NCBI GenBank assembly: GCA_963817075.1
Contig: CAWFMT010000002.1
Location: 124,001-188,000 of the forward strand
Origin: DASPKM01 sp963817075
GTDB taxonomy: Bacteria > Bacteroidota > Bacteroidia > Chitinophagales > Chitinophagaceae
Direction: 5' to 3'
DNA: 64,000 nt
Made by a program: the position numbers and the translations under genes. Below are positions 8,693 to 18,590 of this stretch, piece by piece (the stretch's first letter is position 1; each line of letters opens with the position of its first letter). The notes under the pieces are model-generated. The model searched no databases, had not been told where the DNA came from, and was given only the letters and a program-made list of their open reading frames with translations.

Positions 8693-9817
8693 ATGACCGG
8701 GAATGAGTTAAGAAAAAAAATATTAAACGTGCTGAAACGCCAAGGCTTTAAGATTAATCCGCATGCTCGTCCCAAAAATGACGAAAAGGCAACTTATCGT
8801 GATCTTCAAAAAAGATCAAGAAATGAACAGATAAAGCTTCATAAGGCTTTTTTACAATCCACGAAACAGAAAATTGAGTCCTATTCTTTAAACGGAAAGG
8901 ATTTGAAGCCGGAAAATATTGAATTGGAGTTGCGAGAAGTAAAACCTGACAGTATTGAAGAAATTATTTTTAAATGGTGGAATTTAACTTGGTGGAGTAT
9001 TCCCTATCAGCGGGCCTATGGTCGTCAAATGCGATTTTTACTTTGGGATAAAGGGCATAATGCTCCATTCGGCCTTATAGGCATGCAAAGCCCTGTCTTA
9101 AAAATGTCTGTAAGAGATGATTATCTGCAAATTCCAAAAGAAGAGCTAGATATATGGGTCAATAAATCGTTGCAAGCTCAAAGAATCGGGGCTTTACCTC
9201 CCTATAACCAATTAATCGGAGGTAAGATGGTTGCTCTTGCAATGACAAGTAATGAATTGCGGGACGCGTATCAACTTAAATACAAGGAAAGAAAAACAAT
9301 CCTTAAGGATAGAATTATTGAACCTGACTTATTGTTTATAACAACAACAAGTGCTTTTGGCAAGAGTAGTATCTATAACAGATTAAAGTATAACAATGAA
9401 GTTGTAGGAGAAAGTTTAGGTTACACTCAAGGGTATGGATCATTTCAAATACCTGAAAAGCTATATAAAGAAATTTGCAAATTTCTCGAACGCCGAGGAA
9501 TTGAAACTTCAACCACGTTTGGATATGGACCGTCTAGAAAAATAAAACTCTTATACACTGCGTGCCGTCTCATGAAATTACCGGATTTTTCTTCGCACAA
9601 TTTAAAACGTGAGTTTTTTTTATTCCCTCTAGTTGAAAATATAAAAGAAGCAATACAGGGACAAACGCCGATTTATTATCAAAGGGACTTGAATAAAATG
9701 GTCGAGTTTTGGAAGAAAAGATGGTGCATGCCGCGATCTGCAAGTAATAATGAGTGGAAAAAATTCAATAGTAAAAAGTTTATAGAAAGCATTTGCAACG
9801 AACATAAACTTAAATAG
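8693..9817 (+). CDS. DruA-like protein (DUF4338)
   Basis: 374 residues covering the whole DUF4338 domain, the family of DruA from the Druantia anti-phage system. Family-typical stretches are WWSIPYQRAYGRQMRFLLWD (about 100-119), FGLIGMQSPVLKMSVRD, GALPPYNQLIGGKMVALAM (about 165) and TTSAFGKSSIYNRLKY (about 218). The biochemical role is unproven; stand-alone relatives exist on mobile elements. Here it starts an operon: its stop at 9817 abuts the next start at 9818. None of the other Druantia genes (DruB-E, DruH) is seen, so this is not a canonical Druantia locus. Confidence 0.85.
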   Translation: MTGNELRKKILNVLKRQGFKINPHARPKNDEKATYRDLQKRSRNEQIKLHKAFLQSTKQKIESYSLNGKDLKPENIELELREVKPDSIEEIIFKWWNLTWWSIPYQRAYGRQMRFLLWDKGHNAPFGLIGMQSPVLKMSVRDDYLQIPKEELDIWVNKSLQAQRIGALPPYNQLIGGKMVALAMTSNELRDAYQLKYKERKTILKDRIIEPDLLFITTTSAFGKSSIYNRLKYNNEVVGESLGYTQGYGSFQIPEKLYKEICKFLERRGIETSTTFGYGPSRKIKLLYTACRLMKLPDFSSHNLKREFFLFPLVENIKEAIQGQTPIYYQRDLNKMVEFWKKRWCMPRSASNNEWKKFNSKKFIESICNEHKLK

Positions 9818-10951
9818 ATGGATGAGAATAGCATAGTCCTCCCGGATACATTGGTGGCGCAATTAATAGACAATGCAGCGACGCTTAATGATTACTTGCA
9901 AAAAGAATTTGAGGTAATTGTTAAGCTAAGAGAGCCGCTTCGAAAACAATTAATTGATGAAGGAAAGATTATGAAAGCTATAAAAAGTGATAAAACATTA
10001 AATGAAACATTTTCAATAGATGGAGCTGAGAATGTAGAAGTAGATCGGGCAAATGCTTATTCTGTCTCTTGTGCTGTATGTGTGGGGAAAGACTACACTA
10101 CAAACGAACAAAGTTCTTGTTTGGCATTATTACCTCACGTTGAATGTTTGAAAACACTCTCATCAGGTTTAATGATGATGCAGGAAATAATGATTACAGT
10201 TGAAGCGTGTGAAAAGCATAAAAAAGCAATTTGTTTTATTGATGGAAGCAAAATAAGTATGATTATTCGTATTAATCAGTTTTATACAGGGATTTTACGT
10301 GATTTGCCTGGACAATTGGACTACTGGAGAAATCAAGGTACTGAAGCTGCCGATAAAGAACCAGGTAAAACCTTACTAAAATTTGAAAGCCGTGACTGGC
10401 TATCCGAGTATTTATTGCACCCAAGAATTGTTGGAAATCTTAAGTTAGTGACAACCGTCACTTTGTTAGAACAGTATGCGCCACAATGGGTGGGTAAGTT
10501 CGATGATAAAACTTTAGCAGCATTAATATTGGACGAAAATGAATACCTCAAACCCATTGCATTATCTACGCCTGGAGAACGCTTTCACGTCAGAGGCACG
10601 TATCCATATTCTCAAAAAATAGATTCTATTGAAAAGCAATTATATTCTGATGATAGTAATAATCAAATATTTCACATTTATTACAGACCAAGAATTTCTC
10701 AAGGAGTATTTAAAATTGAAGCAAATAAGCGATTTGTGCAATCAGAGACTGGATTGGAAAGGTTATTTAACTGGTGGCAGGAAGAGACATGTGCGCCTGA
10801 TTTACTAGAACCCTACAGTTTTGTATTGGTAGACCGTTTCGCAAAGGAAGGTGTGAGAGTTGCTACAATGGCACTTCAAGAAATAACAAGAAGAAGTCCG
10901 ACTGATTCTGAATGGGCTTGGTATCTAACACAACCTTATAGAACTAGATAA
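9818..10951 (+). CDS. NurA-like nuclease
   Basis: 377 residues with NurA-type motifs: SIDGAE near residue 66 followed by DRANAYSVSCAVCVG, ICFIDGSKISMIIRI near residue 138, and a C-terminal motif FVLVDRFAKEGVRVATMAL near residue 335. In NurA the Asp residues of the first two motifs bind the catalytic metal. NurA works as a dimeric nuclease on a HerA hexamer, and a HerA-like ATPase gene follows 14 bp downstream, which supports the call. The preceding DUF4338 gene is directly adjacent without a gap. Confidence 0.75.
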   Translation: MDENSIVLPDTLVAQLIDNAATLNDYLQKEFEVIVKLREPLRKQLIDEGKIMKAIKSDKTLNETFSIDGAENVEVDRANAYSVSCAVCVGKDYTTNEQSSCLALLPHVECLKTLSSGLMMMQEIMITVEACEKHKKAICFIDGSKISMIIRINQFYTGILRDLPGQLDYWRNQGTEAADKEPGKTLLKFESRDWLSEYLLHPRIVGNLKLVTTVTLLEQYAPQWVGKFDDKTLAALILDENEYLKPIALSTPGERFHVRGTYPYSQKIDSIEKQLYSDDSNNQIFHIYYRPRISQGVFKIEANKRFVQSETGLERLFNWWQEETCAPDLLEPYSFVLVDRFAKEGVRVATMALQEITRRSPTDSEWAWYLTQPYRTR

Positions 10952-10965
10952 TTAAATTTTAAGAA

Positions 10966-12813
10966 ATGAGTTCAGTTCAATTACCAATGGAAGAATTAAT
11001 AACGCAGCAGGAAAATAATATTCCTGCTGATGAGGTAGCAATTACTGGCTCACCAAATAATGTTACTGAAATTAGTTTTGATGTAAGAGTTGCTCATCTG
11101 CAAACACCTTTACTTGGTACTTTATTAAGCTTGCACGTCCCGGTTCACTTAAATGAAGGTGCAGCCAGTTTATTTGTTTTGGGTCAAGTGGCTACATTAG
11201 AAACGAAAAATCGTTGGCATGAAGATTTAAGTCTGAAAAATTTTCTAAAAATAAGGGGTAAGATACCTCACCTGACGCAAATCGGAGATATCACTATAGG
11301 AAAACTACAGATAATCGGTGCATATAAAATAGAAAATAAAAATAACTACAAAAAACTAATGTTACCTGTTCCGCCAGGAAGTGGCTTAACAATAGGAAAG
11401 GTCGATGGAAATGTGATTAGGAGGATAATGCAGGCTGATTTTGGTTATGGATATATCGGGAACTTTTATGGAACATCCAATGTACCAGCACCAGTATACA
11501 TTCGTCATTTTGGAGATTTTCAACAAAGAGGTTCCGGTGAGGCTTATATGGGTGGGGTTTTTGGCCCAAGTGGAAGCGGGAAAAGTGTCATCGCGGCATC
11601 TTTAATTGCGTTATGGGCTACAAATCCACAGATGGGAATTCTTATTTTGGACCCAGCGAGTGAATTTAGCGGGAACTCATTTGCAAGGGGTTCTCAATTT
11701 CAATTCAATTTTCACCAAATTCTTACGGAATTAAGTAATCGAAGATTTAATTCTGGGCAGCATGTGATTCATTTAGATCAATTACAGCTAGAGGGGTGCG
11801 AAATGTTTGCACGAGTACTGCATGAAAAAGGATTTTTGACTCGAATTGGTTTATCATCTAAAAAAGCTGATGAATCTGTTGATTTATTGACAAGCATGTT
11901 AGAAGGTCTCACAGAAAGTCGTGAATGGAATTCTACCATGACCTGGGATCAAATAAATGAACTTAATATATTTGATCCGGCAACTCAAAGAAGGGGTCAA
12001 AGGAATGGAGATGCTCAAACAATTACTTTTCGGGAGTTGTTTTTAAGAACAGCTGCTTCTTCTTACGCAGCCGCAGGTAGAAATAATTACGCCAACAGTT
12101 TTAATACTGAATGGGATCAACATTTTAATGGATTACGAACAATCTGGAACCAGACCATAGAGCTGTTTATGCAAAATGATGGCCAAAGCCATCAAAGACA
12201 TTTGCTGAGAACAATCTTAGAAGGTACATTATCGAGGGGGGAAATCAGAATTCTTGATCTTAATCCACAAAGGATAAATATGAGTCAACAATTCAAAATT
12301 TATTTAATGGATTTTGTTTTTAAAAAATTGCGTCAGCTTTCACATCAATACTACAGTCAAAATAGAACTGGAAATTGTTTAATTGTGCTCGATGAGGCAG
12401 GCAGATATATACCTCAAAGTGCGGAAAATGACGACAGAGTAAAAAGTTTAAGTAAAACCCTAGCTGATAGTGTAAAAGAATTACGAAAAATGCGATGCGG
12501 CTTTATGTTTATAACTCAGACCATTTCGGAAATTCAAAAGGACATCTTTAGAAACTTACATTATCGTGTTTATGGAGTAGGATTAGCAGTTGGCGCAGAT
12601 GCTGAACATATTAAATCCAAGGAAGGCGAAAGTTCGTTTGAAGTGTATAGGGCGCTACCTGATCCTCGGCTTAGCGGTACGTTTTCTTTTATGATTGGAG
12701 GCGTATTGTTAGCACTGGGTAGTACAGGAAGACCTATGATTATTGAAGGATTTTCGAGTGGACAAGATTTATTGGCCCAAAATCAATTTCTGATGCGGGC
12801 CGCAACAAGATAA
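10966..12813 (+). CDS. HerA-like hexameric ATPase (DUF87/FtsK-HerA superfamily)
   Basis: 615 residues. An N-terminal beta-rich HAS-barrel-like region (about 35-130) precedes the ATPase: Walker A GPSGSGKS near residue 200, ILILDPASEF of the HerA motif near residue 222, Walker B CLIVLDEAGRYI near residue 473 and a sensor-like FITQTISE near residue 512. HerA translocates DNA for its NurA nuclease in archaeal end resection, and bacterial HerA pairs with nuclease or Sir2 effectors in phage defence. The DUF4338/NurA/HerA operon points to a DNA-targeting defence complex. Confidence 0.9.
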   Translation: MSSVQLPMEELITQQENNIPADEVAITGSPNNVTEISFDVRVAHLQTPLLGTLLSLHVPVHLNEGAASLFVLGQVATLETKNRWHEDLSLKNFLKIRGKIPHLTQIGDITIGKLQIIGAYKIENKNNYKKLMLPVPPGSGLTIGKVDGNVIRRIMQADFGYGYIGNFYGTSNVPAPVYIRHFGDFQQRGSGEAYMGGVFGPSGSGKSVIAASLIALWATNPQMGILILDPASEFSGNSFARGSQFQFNFHQILTELSNRRFNSGQHVIHLDQLQLEGCEMFARVLHEKGFLTRIGLSSKKADESVDLLTSMLEGLTESREWNSTMTWDQINELNIFDPATQRRGQRNGDAQTITFRELFLRTAASSYAAAGRNNYANSFNTEWDQHFNGLRTIWNQTIELFMQNDGQSHQRHLLRTILEGTLSRGEIRILDLNPQRINMSQQFKIYLMDFVFKKLRQLSHQYYSQNRTGNCLIVLDEAGRYIPQSAENDDRVKSLSKTLADSVKELRKMRCGFMFITQTISEIQKDIFRNLHYRVYGVGLAVGADAEHIKSKEGESSFEVYRALPDPRLSGTFSFMIGGVLLALGSTGRPMIIEGFSSGQDLLAQNQFLMRAATR

Positions 12814-12870
12814 TAGGGTGCGAGACTAGGTCGCACTGACTGATGGGATGAACCTCTATAATTTCACAAT

Positions 12871-13326
12871 TTGAATCCTAGAAAAAATACAAAATTGGAA
12901 TCTGAAGGAGCAGAGTTTTTAGTTCTCGGTCATCTGCTTATTGAAGGGGTTTCCTGTTATAAGGCTTATGTAAATTTTCCAGGCTATGATTTAATAGCAA
13001 CCAATCCTGAAACAAGAAAAATAGCAAGGATTCAAGTAAAAAGTAGATGGGCTACGAATTATGATAAAAGTTTTCCTATCAAAAACTATAACTGTGATTT
13101 TGTAGTTCATGTTGCATTAAACAGAGGTTTTAGCTTTGGAAAAAGGGCCACTGAAACAAATACTGGCATAAAGGATCCAGAATTTTATATTTTCCCTGTA
13201 GATATAATAAAATCAATACGGAATGAAAAAAGTAACTGGGGAAAAACTCATATTAAAAAGGTTGTAAATCTTAGCTACTATTTAAATAACTGGAAGCTTG
13301 TCAAAGAATTCCTATTAGGATATTGA
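12871..13326 (+). CDS. Small PDDEXK-like nuclease-family protein
   Basis: 151 residues. It must start at TTG 12871, since an in-frame stop lies 12 bp upstream and no ATG is available. The central part reads YDLIATNPETRKIARIQVKS (residues about 37-56), a D-x(n)-QVK pattern of PD-(D/E)XK nucleases and of DUF4365-like endonuclease domains; the usual E is Q, so catalysis is uncertain. It follows the HerA gene after 57 bp, on the same strand, and probably belongs to that operon. A small hairpin (12818-12836) lies in the gap but has no T-tract. Confidence 0.6.
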   Translation: MNPRKNTKLESEGAEFLVLGHLLIEGVSCYKAYVNFPGYDLIATNPETRKIARIQVKSRWATNYDKSFPIKNYNCDFVVHVALNRGFSFGKRATETNTGIKDPEFYIFPVDIIKSIRNEKSNWGKTHIKKVVNLSYYLNNWKLVKEFLLGY

Positions 13327-13360
13327 CCCTGTATTGAATTTAACCCATAAATTTATCTTA

Positions 13361-15355
13361 TTAAGCGGTTTTTCGTATTATCAAATCCGTCAATTCCGGC
13401 GTATCCAGCATCCTTTCAATTTCCGTCTGAACAATCATCGCCACATCTTTCTTCACTTGCAGATAACTATTCAAGCACATCATTGGGATCAACTTTTGAA
13501 AACTGCGGCAATTCCTTATAGCCTGCCTGCTCCCTGGCAAGAGCTTCATGATCATTAATAATCTCGGCACAAAAAGCTTTTAGTTCAATTTTCTGATCAG
13601 GATTATCCGCTACCATGCCAACAAATTCTCCACTTGATAAGGAAGATATTTTATTAACCGGAATGGCAAGCTCCAATTGTTTGGATTTGGTAATGGAAGT
13701 ATCATTCCGATTGATTGCAATACTTTGCCTGTCCTGCAAAATCTTCCCAAACTTTTCCGAAAGTTGTTTGGCGGTATCTCCGCTCACCTGGCCGCTAATA
13801 ATATTGCCGACAATATTCATGATTACTTCGGCCTGTTCCTTTCCATAATGCAGCTTTAATTGGCTGGCATCCTGAACGGCTAAAGTCGTGGCGACTTTAT
13901 TGGAACGGGCGGTGGCAATCAGGTTATCCATTCCATTAAAATAGATCGTCGGAAATTCATCGAATATCAGGCTGCTTTTATTGCAGTTCTTCTTATTCAT
14001 TACCCTGGTAATGGCAGTTATATAAAGCGAAAGAACGGCTCCATAGGTTTGTGTCTTTTGTGGATTGTTTCCCATGCATACGATCTTGGGTTGCTTCGGG
14101 ATTATTAATATCAAGAGAAAAATCATTTCCCGAAAGAATATAGTACAGCTTTTCAGATGATAGTTTACTCAGGCTGATCTTGGCACTGGCTATTTGTCCT
14201 TCCAATTGCTCCATTGCATCGTTCAGATAAGCTGTTACAAATGGATTAACCAATACTTCAATTTGTGGTTCTGCTCTCAATATGGAAAACAGTTTATCAT
14301 ATTCCACCTGCGCCAGTTCAATCACATGGGCAAGGGTGCAGTATTTCCCATTTTTGTATTTGCACAAAAACCAAATAAGGCCGTAACAAAATTGATCGGC
14401 GACTCTACAAAGAAATCTCCACTCTTCTTTATCCATTCATGATTTAGTCCAAGCATAATTGTTCTGGATGATTCTGCGGCATCGGTAATATCATTCATGG
14501 TGGATGCATCCAAGAGGATTGCAACGGTGCGAACGATTCAGATCATCAAAATTGATTACATAGAATTGTGGCGGAACTTTATAACGGTGTTTATTCAGCA
14601 AATAATGGTTGTAGGCAATCTTGGACAGGTCATCAAATTTGAAATCATAAACAAACATGCTGAAGCCTTTTTGTATATGCTGTTTGATGATATGCTGAAT
14701 GATAAAATATGATTTTCCGCTTCCCGGTGATCCCATGATCAATAATCCCCGGAATGGATTAATAATATTGATCCAGCTTTTACGGAAACGGCCTTTCAAA
14801 TTATACCTGGCAGGCAGGTTAATTGAGTATTCATTATTCAGTAATCTTTCTTCCTGCGGAAAGGTTTCATTGAGCGTATTAAATACGCTGTTGTTAAGTC
14901 GTCAGACTAATGATCCTGGACAAGAAGTGTTCCGCCTGTTAAAACCAGCACAAATCCCGGTTATTGTCATGCGCCATATATGCCAGGCAATAGTGTCTAC
15001 ATATCCAGCTTTAAATTGAGAAGCAGATAACTTAAAAAGTATAACAACCAATCCTGTGAGTATATAAGCTAAAGCGGTTTTAAAACCAAGCTTTTCATCC
15101 TTCCTTCCTCTTGCTCCAAAAAGTGAAATAACCAGCACAACCAATGCAATCAGTTTCGATTTATGGAAGTTGCTGAACAAGCCTGTATTGTAAATATTTT
15201 GTAGCAATCGGTCGGTGATGTCCGAACGTAAGTTCCCACTGCTGAAATGCACCATAACAGTAGTAATAAAAATGAATTAAAAGGACTGCCATACTTATCA
15301 TTCTCGTCAGGTCAAGGATCTTTCTTAATCCTTGTTCATTCTCTCCGGTATGCAT
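13361..15355 (-). pseudogene. MobC/TraG-type conjugation coupling protein, many frameshifts
   Basis: Homologous segments occur in order but in changing frames: an N-terminal region with membrane helices (TGENEQGLRKILDLTRMI from 15355), a second segment ending near 14902, Walker A MGSPGSGKSYF near 14730, YDFKFDDLSKIAYNHYLLNK, then pieces around 14513, 14436 and 14126 with Walker B SLIFDEFPTIYF near 13965, and a C-terminus near 13361. At least six shifts break a protein of about 665 residues. The intact family couples the relaxosome to the mating channel in Bacteroidetes elements. This gene cannot work. Confidence 0.88.
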
Positions 15356-15371
15356 GATGTTTACATTTTAA

Positions 15372-16010
15372 TTATGAATCTGATTTTCGTTTTTTCTTTC
15401 TTCGTTTTCTTAGTTCAAAAGGCAGATATTGATATTCTTCGGTCGGAGTAATAATGCCTTCTATTATTTTTGATAAATCCTGCTCCTGGTGTTTGTTTTT
15501 ATCAAGAGACAATTTCAATCGAATTAGCCTTCTGAATATTTTTGTACTGCTGACTTTTGAGTGGGTGCGAATATTTTGTGAAACACCACATTTTTCAAGA
15601 ATGGCTTTTGCACTATAATCTTTGCCAATATCACTGCCATTAAATACACATTTTGTATTGTGATCTATATACGTCAAACCATAAATAATTCCATTTTCAT
15701 TTTGCCTGGATCACCAAACTGATTTTTTCTTTTTCCAATGCTTGTTTAAAAGCCTGTAAAGTCTTCGGTGGTTTGATCATGATCCAGTCAATAGAAGTTT
15801 TTAGGTTCTTTCTAAATTCCTGCTTCAGGATTTCATTTTCCTTGAACCTTTTTTCCAGAAATTCCAAGGTTGGTTTATTGTAAATGGAACTGGCTTTAAT
15901 CGGCACACCGATCTTATTTCCTTTTTCGTCAAGTACCCGGTAGACTAGTCCTCTTTTTTGGTAAATAATACCTTCTTCCTTACCTCTGTCAGCGGTCAGG
16001 TTATAGCGGC
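15372..16010 (-). pseudogene. C-terminal remnant of a mobilisation relaxase
   Basis: Reading from about 16010, the frame gives IIYQKRGLVYRVLDEKGNK and ASSIYNKPTLEFLEKRF. It shifts near 15695 and continues as TYIDHNTKCVFNGSDIGKDY to a basic C-terminus (RKRRKKKRKSDS). This is the C-terminal part of Bacteroidetes MobA/MobB-type relaxases, whose gene normally precedes the coupling-protein gene, as here. The catalytic N-terminal half is gone: the sequence joins directly to radC near 16010, so a deletion fused the two. Confidence 0.75.
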
Positions 16011-16292
16011 TAGGATCAGTCTTGGATCAGCTACAGTTCCGGTGATACCACCTTGCGATAGTGGCAGAATCTGAAGCACTCTATTTGCTTTGCTCAGGAA
16101 TAGCACTTTGAATTCTTCCAGCAAATCAATTTTGTCATGGTTCCAATAATGAAGACAAACTTTGTAACCATCCGAAGACGATTTAATTACAGGTCTTTCA
16201 GAAACTTTACAGGAGACCTTTTTCTTATATACAATGTCAATTTCTGATACATTGTTCAATACTTCAAGACTTAAATTGTTTTCCATAATCAT
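16011..16292 (-). pseudogene. N-terminal half of a RadC/JAB-domain protein, cut by deletion
   Basis: 98 codons before a stop. ASERP-like SERPVIKSSSDGYKV, LLEEFKVLFLSKANRVL and PLSQGGITGTVADPRLIL match the first half of the RadC-type JAB protein found on Bacteroidetes mobile elements. The family's HxHPSG metal site and everything after it are missing. The open frame runs about 5 codons into relaxase-derived sequence. A start at either Met1 (16292) or Met3 (16286) is possible. Confidence 0.8.
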
Positions 16293-16348
16293 AGCTTTTA
16301 AATGTTTTGAAATTGATTATGGAATCGCTCCCGCTTTTGGGCAATCAA

Positions 16349-16423
16349 GGCAAGGAAGCAACGGAATAAATAGAATCTGAATTGATATAGGAAAGCATTT
16401 CTTTATGCCGGAATTTCCTTGCC
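16349..16423 (-). promoter_or_regulatory. Structured leader hairpin, copy 1 (upstream of radC remnant)
   Basis: Outer stem GGCAAGGAA (16349-16357)/TTCCTTGCC (16415-16423), a symmetric 4x4 internal loop, inner stem CGGAATAAA (16362-16370)/TTTATGCCG (16402-16410) with one A-G mismatch, and a 31-nt terminal loop. The same architecture with a different outer stem occurs at 18591-18662. On the minus strand the hairpin ends about 56 nt before the radC start, so it would lie in the 5' leader. Function unknown. Confidence 0.65.
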
Positions 16424-16617
16424 GCTTCAGCAGCCCAATAGCGAACTTTGTGCAGGAATCAATGAAGGAATTTTTACCAGATTATCATCTAAAAACAGTT
16501 TCAAGGAAAGTTTCTTTTTTTTCTTAGATGAAAAAGGATGGTGGCTTTGTTCTTTCAGATTTTTCTTACTTATCATTATGTTTAGAAAAACATTTAAGTC
16601 AGCTAAACACCATACCC

Positions 16618-16673
16618 AAGCTGCCGCCCCATTTTGCAACATCTGCCTCAATATTGGGTGGCAGCTTTTTTTA
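16618..16673 (+). terminator. Rho-independent terminator on the plus strand without an assigned gene
   Basis: 12-bp stem AAGCTGCCGCCC/GGGTGGCAGCTT (one G-T pair) with a long loop, followed by seven T on the plus strand. No plus-strand gene precedes it: the nearest open frames at 16419-16691 are unconvincing. Either a short untranslated RNA or a lost gene ended here. Confidence 0.6.
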
Positions 16674-16675
16674 AA

Positions 16676-16705
16676 AGGGCAACGGTGTTAGTTAGCCGTT
16701 GCCCT
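16676..16705 (-). terminator. Rho-independent terminator after DUF932
   Basis: 10-bp stem AGGGCAACGG/CCGTTGCCCT with a 10-nt loop. On the minus strand it is followed by a T-rich tract. It lies 11 bp past the end of the DUF932 gene and closes that transcription unit. Confidence 0.7.
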
Positions 16706-16716
16706 GTCGTTCTATT

Positions 16717-17785
16717 CTAATTCATCTGGAAATCTAAACTACCATCTTTGGCAAAGCTTGAACACAAATTAAATGCGGCTTGCGTTCTTATTTGCGCTGT
16801 TCCACCAAACAAAATGGATTTTAGTTTTGCTTCGTCGTTTTTATAATGTCGTACATTTTGAAAATATCCTGTAACGGCATTATAAGCGCCGAACAAAGTT
16901 CCTTTTGCTGTTTCCTGCTGCTGGCTTGGATTGCTCATGGCATACTCAAAAGCAGTATCACACATATTTTTAAAACAGGTTGATATATCATCTTGTTTTC
17001 CTGCTTGCAGGTTGTTTAATACTTCCTTATTGGGAACCATTGCAAGCTGTATTAATTTTCTTACTTCACTATCCGTATATCCGAACCTTTGACCAACTGT
17101 TAAACACCTGTTCCAGTTGTGCGGATAGTTGGTTAGAAATTCCCATTACTTTATGCGCCTGTTCCAGCCTTTCTTTTGCGTTGGCGGTATGCCTTATTTT
17201 AATTGAATTGCTATGATTGCGAAGGGCTGCGTTTAGAGTATTATTGCAAACAATTCTTACAGGTGTAAAAGCTGCGGTAATGCTGCCAAATCCATCATGG
17301 GAAGTAGTTAAAAATAAATACTGCTCGATCAAATCATCTTTGCCAACTTTGATATAGTCGGGCAGTTTAGCAGTAATAAAAATGCGTTCTCCTTTGCCCA
17401 ATGCTCCGGCGGTTTCATACTGGATGCCGTCGCCTCCAACAATAGCATCAAAAAAACTGAAGGCATCCACATTTTGTACCACTTCATAATCTTTACCCAC
17501 AACACCTAAAACCGTTTCATTGTCGGTTCTTATTGTGGCATAAAAATTAGGAACTTCTATTTCAGGAATGATTATATCTGTATCAGGGTTACCGTTTTGG
17601 TTTTCGTTGTCATAAGTGAATAATCGCCTTTTTTCGACGGTATAATTCAGCCCTGCAAATTTCAGTGCTTCTGCACTGGTAGGGTATTGGTCTACAATTT
17701 GCCCCAATCCGTGCCAGGCTTTTTCCTTTACTGAAAAGAAACTGTGTTTTCCTGTGTGCTCATTAAAATTGATATTATGTGCCAT
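16717..17785 (-). pseudogene. DUF932 (phage/plasmid-like TIGR03299) protein, one frameshift
   Basis: The first part (17785-17069, 238 codons) covers most of the family: HSFFSVKEKAWHGLGQIVDQ, GVVGKDYEVVQNVDAFSFFD, ITAAFTPVRIVCNNTLNAAL. The expected next stretch FGYTDSEVRKLIQLAMVPNK is in another frame, and the last part (to 16717) ends in SFAKDGSLDFQMN. A single shift near 17080-17095 splits the gene. The family is frequent on Bacteroidetes plasmids and ICEs, next to ssb and radC as here; its function is unknown. Confidence 0.85.
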
Positions 17786-17865
17786 ATTATTTACCCAGCT
17801 TTATTTATCCCGCAGGCGGTACTGCTGCGGTTTTAGTAAATGATTGTAGTTTGTTGTTTGAATAC

Positions 17866-18252
17866 TCAAAATGGCAAATCTTCTAGGGGCTCTGTGATTG
17901 CCTCTGCTGCAACGGCTGTTTTATTATCTGTTTCAGTCGGTTTGCCCTTTCCGTGCAGCTTTATATTATTTACATGGAAGGTCAGCGTTGCCTTTGGTTC
18001 TCCCTGCATATCCTTGTAAGCATTTACGCCAATTCGTCCGTATAGTTCCACTAACGTTCCTTTGGTAAGGAATTTGGCAATTGCTGGATTAATCCAATAG
18101 GCGCACTGAATAAAGGTTGCTACTTTCTTAGCCTCTGAACTGTCTTTTGGTTTGAAGCTATCGTTAATAGCTACGGTAAAGTTTACTACTTGTCGTTCAT
18201 CTTTTAAAGTGTTCACTTTAGCATCTACTGTAACTCTTGCTGTGATTTCCAT
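17866..18252 (-). CDS. ssb: Single-stranded DNA-binding protein of the mobile-element type
   Basis: 128 residues from the ATG at 18252 (MEITARVTVDAKVNTLKDER). A longer frame upstream adds 21 residues without family similarity and overlaps the neighbouring gene. OB-fold SSB features: FTVAINDSFKP, FIQCAYWINPAIAKFLTKGT, VELYGRIGVNAY and LTFHVNNIKLHG. The acidic C-terminal tail ends EPLEDLPF, the usual SSB protein-interaction tip. It lies upstream of DUF932 in the order usual for Bacteroidetes mobilisable elements. It appears intact, unlike its neighbours. Confidence 0.88.
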   Translation of the reverse strand: MEITARVTVDAKVNTLKDERQVVNFTVAINDSFKPKDSSEAKKVATFIQCAYWINPAIAKFLTKGTLVELYGRIGVNAYKDMQGEPKATLTFHVNNIKLHGKGKPTETDNKTAVAAEAITEPLEDLPF

Positions 18253-18286
18253 AATTGTAATTTTTAGGTTTAATAAATAGTGTAGA

Positions 18287-18499
18287 TTATTGAGAACTGA
18301 ATAATGCCAGATCATTGCTTAATGATTTTGTGGGGATGGTCCGATTACTGTGCCGCTTTACCAGATAATACACGGTTATATCTTCGTTCAACGTAATAGC
18401 CCATGCAGCTTGCAGGGCTTTGCTCCGAGTGCTTTTTTTCTTTCGCTGTATCTCCCAGCTAAGTACCATGAGATAAGAGAGGCGGGTCGAGTGGTTCAT
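18287..18499 (-). CDS. Small conserved mobile-element protein
   Basis: 70 residues, basic (STRLSYLMVLSWEIQRKKKS, RSKALQAAWAITLNEDITV, YYLVKRH). Its place just before ssb is where Bacteroidetes mobilisable elements often encode a short basic protein of this type. No function is known. It ends 34 bp before the SSB start, so the two are probably co-transcribed, and its leader carries the structured hairpin at 18591-18662. Confidence 0.6.
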   Translation of the reverse strand: MNHSTRLSYLMVLSWEIQRKKKSTRSKALQAAWAITLNEDITVYYLVKRHSNRTIPTKSLSNDLALFSSQ

Positions 18500-18590
18500 G
18501 CTTCATTAATTTTAATCTGTTGCTGAAAAAAAATGTTTTGTAAAAGAAAAAGGGAAAAAAGAAAGCCTTCTTTGCTGCGGCTGTGTTGAA

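Noticed and set aside
8693..9817. Canonical Druantia system
   Set aside because: Only the DruA-like protein is present; no DruE helicase or other Dru genes are adjacent. The SF1 helicase at 24306 is 11 kb away and of another family.
13334..15019. Plus-strand ORFs opposite the coupling-protein pseudogene
   Set aside because: They are antisense shadows; the minus strand gives continuous family similarity across frames.
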